19,903 nucleotides of DNA, taken from CAZSVI01 sp964610205 (GTDB lineage Bacteria > Bacillota > Clostridia > DSM-8532). The stretch spans positions 1 through 19,903 of the forward strand of contig CAZSVI010000069.1 of the NCBI GenBank assembly GCA_964610205.1. The letters run 5' to 3'. Position 1 is the first letter of the stretch, and each line of letters starts with the position of its first letter. Shown here piece by piece: positions 15,611-19,903 of this stretch. The translations under genes and the position numbers were made by a program. A model generated the notes under the pieces. It had not been told where the DNA came from and ran no database searches. It worked only from the letters and a program-made list of their open reading frames with translations.

Positions 15611-15660
15611 CCATCGGCGCGGTTTCCGGAACACTCCGACCGTAGACTGGGCTGACGGCA
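15611..15660 (+). promoter_or_regulatory. Structured rpsO leader, likely S15 autoregulatory site
   Basis: CGGT (15620-15623) pairs with ACCG (15639-15642), enclosing CGGA/TCCG (15627-15630/15635-15638) with loop ACAC. Alternatively CCGT (15640-15643) pairs with ACGG (15655-15658). The two outer stems share bases and exclude each other. Ribosomal protein S15 is known to bind its own mRNA leader in several bacterial groups, so this position and structure suggest the same here; the match to a defined S15-leader class was not tested. Confidence 0.45.
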
Positions 15661-15683
15661 ATTAATGGAAAGGAGTATGAGTC

Positions 15684-15947
15684 ATGGGAAGAATGAATAA
15701 ACAGGAAATTATTGAAACCCATAAACGTCATGATGGCGATACCGGTTCACCTGAGGTTCAAATCGCATTGCTCACAGACAGGATTACCCATTTGACAGAG
15801 CATTTGAAAATCCATAAAAAGGACCATCATTCCAGAAGAGGGTTGTTGAAAATGGTTGGTCAAAGGCGAGGCCTTTTGAATTATCTGATGAAAAAGGATA
15901 TCAACCGGTACCGTGATATTATTGCAAAGCTTGAGATAAGGAAGTAA
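15684..15947 (+). CDS. rpsO: 30S ribosomal protein S15
   Basis: The 87-residue protein binds the central domain of 16S rRNA early in small-subunit assembly. The family signature is present: DTGSPEVQIALLTDRITHLT, HKKDHHSRRGLLKMVGQRR and LLNYLMKKDINRYRDII. ATG 15684 follows AAAGGAG by about eight bases; a second Met three codons later is less well placed. The gene has its own promoter, a structured leader and a terminator, and is followed by pnp as in many bacteria. Confidence 0.98.
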   Translation: MGRMNKQEIIETHKRHDGDTGSPEVQIALLTDRITHLTEHLKIHKKDHHSRRGLLKMVGQRRGLLNYLMKKDINRYRDIIAKLEIRK

Positions 15948-15949
15948 AT

Positions 15950-15979
15950 AAGAGCGGAGTATATCCGCTCTTTTATTTT
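15950..15979 (+). terminator. Intrinsic terminator after rpsO
   Basis: AGAGCGGA (15951-15958) and TCCGCTCT (15964-15971) form an 8-bp perfect stem with a five-base loop, followed by TTTATTTT. It begins four bases after the rpsO stop. Confidence 0.93.
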
Positions 15980-16045
15980 GGTGTGTATGATAAAATGATG
16001 AGCATGGTGAAATAATTAATAAGAGTATATAAACCATGTTTCACA

Positions 16046-16051
16046 TATAAT
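16046..16051 (+). promoter_or_regulatory. Probable -10 of a pnp promoter
   Basis: A perfect TATAAT precedes the pnp leader stem by ten bases, giving a likely transcription start around 16058. No good -35 is seen 17 bases upstream, so the call is tentative. Confidence 0.4.
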
Positions 16052-16060
16052 TATAAAACC

Positions 16061-16139
16061 GTGAATGCAGGGCGCAGAAGATCAGAGAAGAGGGCTCCGC
16101 AGCGGGAGCATTCCTCCCTGACCTTTTGACCTCATTCAC
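16061..16139 (+). promoter_or_regulatory. pnp 5' leader stem-loop
   Basis: GTGAATG (16061-16067) pairs with CATTCAC (16133-16139), extended past one bulged C by AGG/CCT. Inside lie GCTCC/GGAGC and GAGG/CCTC helices, so the region should fold as one long, branched hairpin ending some 25 bases before the start codon. In E. coli a long leader stem is cut by RNase III and lets PNPase limit its own synthesis; a similar role here is inferred from position only. Confidence 0.55.
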
Positions 16140-16163
16140 AGGGCAAACAACGAAAGGATGTTG

Positions 16164-18266
16164 ATGGTAAAAATGAAAAAGACATTTGCAATTGATGTGG
16201 CAGGAAGAACGCTTTCAGTTGAAACAGGACATTTGGCTCAGCTTTCAAACGGAGCGGTGTTGATCCGGTATGGTGACACAGTAGTTTTATCAACTGCTAC
16301 CGCTGCCTCTGAACCCAGGGACGGAATTGATTTTTTCCCTCTGAGTGTGGATTATGAGGAAAAGCTATACTCTGTCGGGAAAATACCGGGGGGGTTTATC
16401 AAACGGGAAGGAAAGCCTTCAGAAAGAGCAGTATTAACCTCAAGGGTAATTGACCGGCAAATACGCCCCAGATTTCCGAAGGATCTTCGAAATGATGTTT
16501 CCGTTGTGAATATGGTATTGTCTGTTGAGCAGGATAATTCTCCCGAATTTGCTTCTATTATGGGAACCGTAATATCGCTTTGCATATCGGACATTCCGTT
16601 TAACGGGCCAATCGCCGGAATTATATTAGGACTGGTGGATGGAGACATTATCATAAACCCAAATACCGAACAGCGGAAAAAGAGCTTGATGTATGTAACC
16701 CTATCCGCCGATAGGGACAGAATTGTCATGATAGAGGCCGGTGGTAATGAAATTGGCGAGGATACAATGTTGGAAGCAATAAAAAAAGGCCATGAGGAAA
16801 TAAAACGCCTTATTGTATTTATTGAAGATATTGTTAAGGAAATAGGCAAGGAAAAATTCTCATATACATCCATGGCTGTACCATCGGAAATATTCAATGC
16901 GGTGCAGGATTTATGCAAAAATGAATTAGCTGATGCTCTTATGAACGATGACAAGACGATAAGGGATAAGAATGTAGCAGAAGTGTCAAAGATGGTACAT
17001 GAGAAACTGGACGAACAGTTTGCCGAAGCAATACCGCAGATTTCCGAAGCTTTATACAAGCTTCAGAAAAAAATAGTGCGGGAGAAAATATTGTATGAAG
17101 GAAAACGTGTCGATGGAAGGGGATTGATGGATATCCGGCCTTTATCGGCTGAAGTTGGAATTCTCCCGAGAACTCACGGTTCCGGGTTGTTTCAGAGAGG
17201 ACAGACACAGGTTCTTACCAATGTTACCCTTGGTCCTATGGGAGATGTCCAGATGCTGGATGGTGTGGATGAAGAAGAAGAAAAGCGTTATATGCACCAT
17301 TATAATTTTCCATCCTTCAGTGTCGGTGAGGCAAAACCGAATCGTGGGCCGGGCCGCAGGGAGATAGGCCATGGCGCTCTGGCAGAGCGCTCTCTTGAAC
17401 CGGTTATACCCACGCAAACGGAATTTCCATACGCTATACGCCTGGTATCCGAGGTGCTGATGTCCAATGGTTCCACATCTCAGGGAAGTGTATGTGCCAG
17501 TACCCTTGCATTAATGGACGCAGGTGTTCCGATTAAGGAACCTGTTGCAGGAATTTCCGCCGGACTTGTTACGGACGAGAAAAACCCCGAAAACTTCGTT
17601 ACTTTTATGGATATTCAGGGTATCGAAGATTTCTTTGGAGATATGGATTTTAAGGTTGCCGGAACGAAAAACGGTATTACGTCAATCCAGGTTGATATTA
17701 AAGTGGATGGTCTGGGTTATGATATTATTAAACAGGCTTTTGATATTACAAGAAGGGGAAGGATGACCATTTTAAATGATGTAATATTGAAGGCTATTGA
17801 TGCACCGAGAGCCCAACTATCCCCATATGCTCCGAAAGTTTTTACAACCTCGATTGATGTGGATAAAATCCGCGATGTTATTGGACCAGGAGGAAAGATT
17901 ATCAATCGTATTATAGCGGAAACCGGTGTTAAAATTGATATTGAAGAAGATGGAACTGTATTTGTTGCAACTGCCGACGAAGCTGCCGGTAAAAAAGCTA
18001 TTTCCATAATTGAGGGAATTGTCGGAGAGGTTCAGATTGGTCAGCAATTTACAGGAAAGGTCATGAGAATCATGAATTTCGGCGCTTTTGTGGAATTCCT
18101 TCCGGGCAAGGAGGGAATGGTACACATTTCTAAACTTGCCAATACCCGTGTAAATAAGGTGGAGGATGTTGTAAAGATAGGCGACGAAGTTCAGGTAAAG
18201 GTAATCGAAGTTGATAGGCAGGGCCGCATTAACCTTTCCATGAAGGATTGTATTGAAAAATCTTAA
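16164..18266 (+). CDS. pnp: Polyribonucleotide nucleotidyltransferase (PNPase)
   Basis: The enzyme degrades RNA 3' to 5' by phosphorolysis, forming a trimeric ring. Parts in order: first RNase PH domain (about 1-140; SVDYEEKLYSVGKIPGGFIK), a helical linker (about 145-300), second, catalytic RNase PH domain (about 310-540; NRGPGRREIGHGALAERSLE, SEVLMSNGSTSQGSVCAS, GIEDFFGDMDFKVAGTKNGI), a KH domain (IGPGGKIINRIIAETG) and a C-terminal S1 domain (GKVMRIMNFGAFVEFLPGKE, then GMVHIS). Three Met codons lie close together. ATG 16158 overlaps the Shine-Dalgarno AAAGGA itself, so ATG 16164, six bases past it, is the better start (700 residues). The gene has a structured leader and a terminator. Confidence 0.98.
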   Translation: MVKMKKTFAIDVAGRTLSVETGHLAQLSNGAVLIRYGDTVVLSTATAASEPRDGIDFFPLSVDYEEKLYSVGKIPGGFIKREGKPSERAVLTSRVIDRQIRPRFPKDLRNDVSVVNMVLSVEQDNSPEFASIMGTVISLCISDIPFNGPIAGIILGLVDGDIIINPNTEQRKKSLMYVTLSADRDRIVMIEAGGNEIGEDTMLEAIKKGHEEIKRLIVFIEDIVKEIGKEKFSYTSMAVPSEIFNAVQDLCKNELADALMNDDKTIRDKNVAEVSKMVHEKLDEQFAEAIPQISEALYKLQKKIVREKILYEGKRVDGRGLMDIRPLSAEVGILPRTHGSGLFQRGQTQVLTNVTLGPMGDVQMLDGVDEEEEKRYMHHYNFPSFSVGEAKPNRGPGRREIGHGALAERSLEPVIPTQTEFPYAIRLVSEVLMSNGSTSQGSVCASTLALMDAGVPIKEPVAGISAGLVTDEKNPENFVTFMDIQGIEDFFGDMDFKVAGTKNGITSIQVDIKVDGLGYDIIKQAFDITRRGRMTILNDVILKAIDAPRAQLSPYAPKVFTTSIDVDKIRDVIGPGGKIINRIIAETGVKIDIEEDGTVFVATADEAAGKKAISIIEGIVGEVQIGQQFTGKVMRIMNFGAFVEFLPGKEGMVHISKLANTRVNKVEDVVKIGDEVQVKVIEVDRQGRINLSMKDCIEKS

Positions 18267-18279
18267 GGATAATATGAAA

Positions 18280-18315
18280 GGCAGCCTCTTTATGGGGTTG
18301 CCCTTTATTTTTTTT
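18280..18315 (+). terminator. Intrinsic terminator after pnp
   Basis: GGCAGCCTC (18280-18288) pairs with GGGGTTGCC (18294-18302) over nine base pairs, two of them G-U, with loop TTTAT, followed by a T tract (18304-18315) broken by a single A. It begins 13 bases after the pnp stop. Confidence 0.9.
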
Positions 18316-18344
18316 ACTATGTTTATCAAACGCTCCCTTGGATA

Positions 18345-18389
18345 CCTGCCCTGCATACAAAACACGTAAGGCAGGCGTTTTAGCGCCTG
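18345..18389 (+). promoter_or_regulatory. glgA leader with two mutually exclusive hairpins
   Basis: CCTGCC (18345-18350) can pair with GGCAGG (18370-18375). CAGGCG (18372-18377) can pair with CGCCTG (18384-18389) across TTTTAG. The two stems share bases 18372-18375, so only one can form. The second stem is followed by only three T, making it a poor terminator on its own. No known riboswitch class is recognised. Confidence 0.45.
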
Positions 18390-18445
18390 TTTGGTGTGTG
18401 ATTCGCCAAAGCATTAAATTGAACAATTGATTTGGAGGAAAATAC

Positions 18446-19879
18446 ATGAATAGAAGCTTGAAAATTTTATTTGTATCAGCTGAAGTAGCACCTTACGCGA
18501 AAACAGGCGGACTTGCCGATGTTGCTGGTTCATTGCCTCATGAGTTGGCTGAAATGGGGCATGATGTTCGGGTAGTCTTGCCCGGATACAGAGAGATCGA
18601 AGCTGAAGCTGGTTATGTTACGGATTTCCCGGTAATAATAGGTGAACGTAGGGAAACATGTATTGTCAAAGAGATAAAAGACGCTTCATGTAAAACATAC
18701 ACTCTGAACAACCATCATTATTATAACCGTGACGGAATTTATTGTCATCCCGATGACGGTGTCCGTTTTGCATTTTTATGCAGAGCGTCCCTGGATCTTA
18801 TGAGGGCTATAGGATTCAAGGCCGATATTCTGCATCTTAATGATTGGCATGTTGGACCCGCAGCTTTATTACTGAAAGAGCACTATATGAAGACGGATTC
18901 CTTCTACCAGGATATAAAAACCGTGTTTACCATACACAATCTGGAGTATCAGGGACATTTCGGAAAGGATATGATGGATACACTGAATCTTCCCGAGGAG
19001 TTGTTTGTACCTGAAGCTGTTGAGTTTTTTGAAATGTTCAACTTTATGAAGGCTGGAATTGTATACGCTGATAAAATTAATACCGTCAGTAAAACGTATG
19101 CGGATGAAATCTTAGCGTCCGGATACGGAGAAGGGCTGGAAGGAGTTTTAAAAAATAGAGTAAAGGATTTGTACGGGATTTTAAACGGAATCAGTTATGA
19201 GGTTTTTAATCCAAAGAGGGATCGGTTTATTCAAACTCCCTTTGACGAAAAAAACCTGATTGGAAAGTTGGAAAACAAGAAGGCCCTCCAGTTGGAAATG
19301 GGGCTGCCGCAGATAAGTGTTCCGCTTATTGGAGTAGTGCACAGACTTGCCGCTCAAAAGGGGTTATCCATAGTTATTGAATCCTTTAAAGATATAATGT
19401 CCCTGAATGTCCAATTTGTTCTTCTGGGTTTGGGTGATCCTCACCTGGAGGAGGCTTTTAAAAAGTTAATGGATAAGTATCCTGATCAGGTATCGGTTCG
19501 AATTGAGTTCAATGAGGAACTGGCACACAGAATTTATGCCGGAAGCGACATTTTCTTAATGCCTTCGGTTTTTGAGCCCTGTGGATTGGGACAGATGATT
19601 AGTCTTCGTTATGGAACTATTCCCATAGTACGTGAAACAGGTGGATTGAAGGATACAATTATTGATATTGGAAAGGATTTTAAGGGGGGGAATGGAATCA
19701 GTTTCCGTGAATTAACAGCAAAATCCTTCTTAAGCGCACTAAAAAGGGCTGTCAGGATTTACAGCAACGAACCCGGAACATGGCGGGAGCTTGTCCGGAA
19801 GGGGCTTACAAGTGACTTTTCATGGAAACGTTCGGCAAAAGAATACCTTGCTTTATATCAGGTTGCCTTGAAAGGATAA
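18446..19879 (+). CDS. glgA: Glycogen (starch) synthase, ADP-glucose type
   Basis: The 477-residue GT5-family glycosyltransferase extends alpha-1,4-glucan chains from ADP-glucose. The N-terminal Rossmann domain begins with LKILFVSAEVAPYAKTGGLA, containing the sugar-nucleotide-binding KTGGL (19-23), then HLNDWHVGPAALLLKEH and TIHNLEYQG. The C-terminal domain shows GVVHRLAAQKGLSIVIESF, VLLGLGDP and the catalytic-loop signature SVFEPCGLGQMISLRYGTIP, then VRETGGLKDTI. The length is the usual one for bacterial GlgA. ATG 18446 follows TTGGAGG by about seven bases. Other glycogen genes are not in the window; the sequence ends 24 bases after the stop, so the continuation of an operon cannot be judged. 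Confidence 0.97.
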   Translation: MNRSLKILFVSAEVAPYAKTGGLADVAGSLPHELAEMGHDVRVVLPGYREIEAEAGYVTDFPVIIGERRETCIVKEIKDASCKTYTLNNHHYYNRDGIYCHPDDGVRFAFLCRASLDLMRAIGFKADILHLNDWHVGPAALLLKEHYMKTDSFYQDIKTVFTIHNLEYQGHFGKDMMDTLNLPEELFVPEAVEFFEMFNFMKAGIVYADKINTVSKTYADEILASGYGEGLEGVLKNRVKDLYGILNGISYEVFNPKRDRFIQTPFDEKNLIGKLENKKALQLEMGLPQISVPLIGVVHRLAAQKGLSIVIESFKDIMSLNVQFVLLGLGDPHLEEAFKKLMDKYPDQVSVRIEFNEELAHRIYAGSDIFLMPSVFEPCGLGQMISLRYGTIPIVRETGGLKDTIIDIGKDFKGGNGISFRELTAKSFLSALKRAVRIYSNEPGTWRELVRKGLTSDFSWKRSAKEYLALYQVALKG

Positions 19880-19903
19880 TTGAATAAAAACATAAAAATT
19901 CAC

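Noticed and set aside
16352..17059. A 235-codon open frame on the minus strand
   Set aside because: It lies wholly inside pnp on the opposite strand and its translation is a low-information mirror of the PNPase codons (Ser/Ile-rich).
17817..18365. A 182-codon open frame on the minus strand
   Set aside because: It covers the 3' part of pnp and its terminator, has no family pattern, and is explained as an antisense shadow.

Overview
The window looks like a stretch of chromosome from a Gram-positive Clostridia-type bacterium. The signs are a folate-type ECF transporter S component, a phosphate operon headed by direct-repeat Pho boxes of the Bacillus/Clostridium kind (TTAACA every 11 bp), corrinoid-activation genes typical of anaerobes, a PocR-type regulator, the rpsO-pnp order, purine-rich Shine-Dalgarno sites and intrinsic terminators with T tracts. 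Genus cannot be fixed from the sequence alone.

Layout, left to right. (1) Positions 3-338 carry the 3' end of a folT-like gene (+), followed by what looks like a frameshifted small-gene remnant (379-565). (2) Positions 7071-540, minus strand, hold a complete phosphate-starvation operon read right to left: four-repeat Pho box, pstS, a 42-bp duplicated hairpin segment, pstC, pstA, pstB, phoU, phoB, phoR. Genes from pstC onward abut or overlap by 1-4 bases. The transporter genes sit in one transcription unit with their negative modulator (PhoU) and the two-component system that should drive the Pho box, implying feedback. (3) Positions 7106-7239 hold a small inverted-repeat element flanked by an 8-bp direct repeat, MITE-like. 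(4) Positions 11142-7248, minus strand, are two overlapping genes of 826 and 474 codons that I cannot assign to any family; they are AT-rich relative to the neighbours and look like an accessory insertion. (5) Positions 11208-11261 contain a small region able to form a pseudoknot, followed (11302-11335) by the terminator of the next operon. (6) Positions 15342-11400, minus strand, form a corrinoid module: a ferredoxin/ASKHA reductive activator of corrinoid proteins, a PocR-AraC regulator and a cobalamin-binding corrinoid protein, with no methyltransferase next to them. (7) Positions 15562-18315, plus strand, hold rpsO and pnp with structured leaders and terminators. (8) Positions 18345-19879, plus strand, hold glgA (glycogen synthase), preceded by a leader with two mutually exclusive hairpins.

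Most of the window is conventional housekeeping. The main unusual points are the swapped lobe order of PstS, the duplicated hairpin between pstS and pstC, the MITE-like element, the unassigned two-gene module with its odd 5' end and adjoining pseudoknot, the orphan corrinoid module, and the leaders of rpsO, pnp and glgA.
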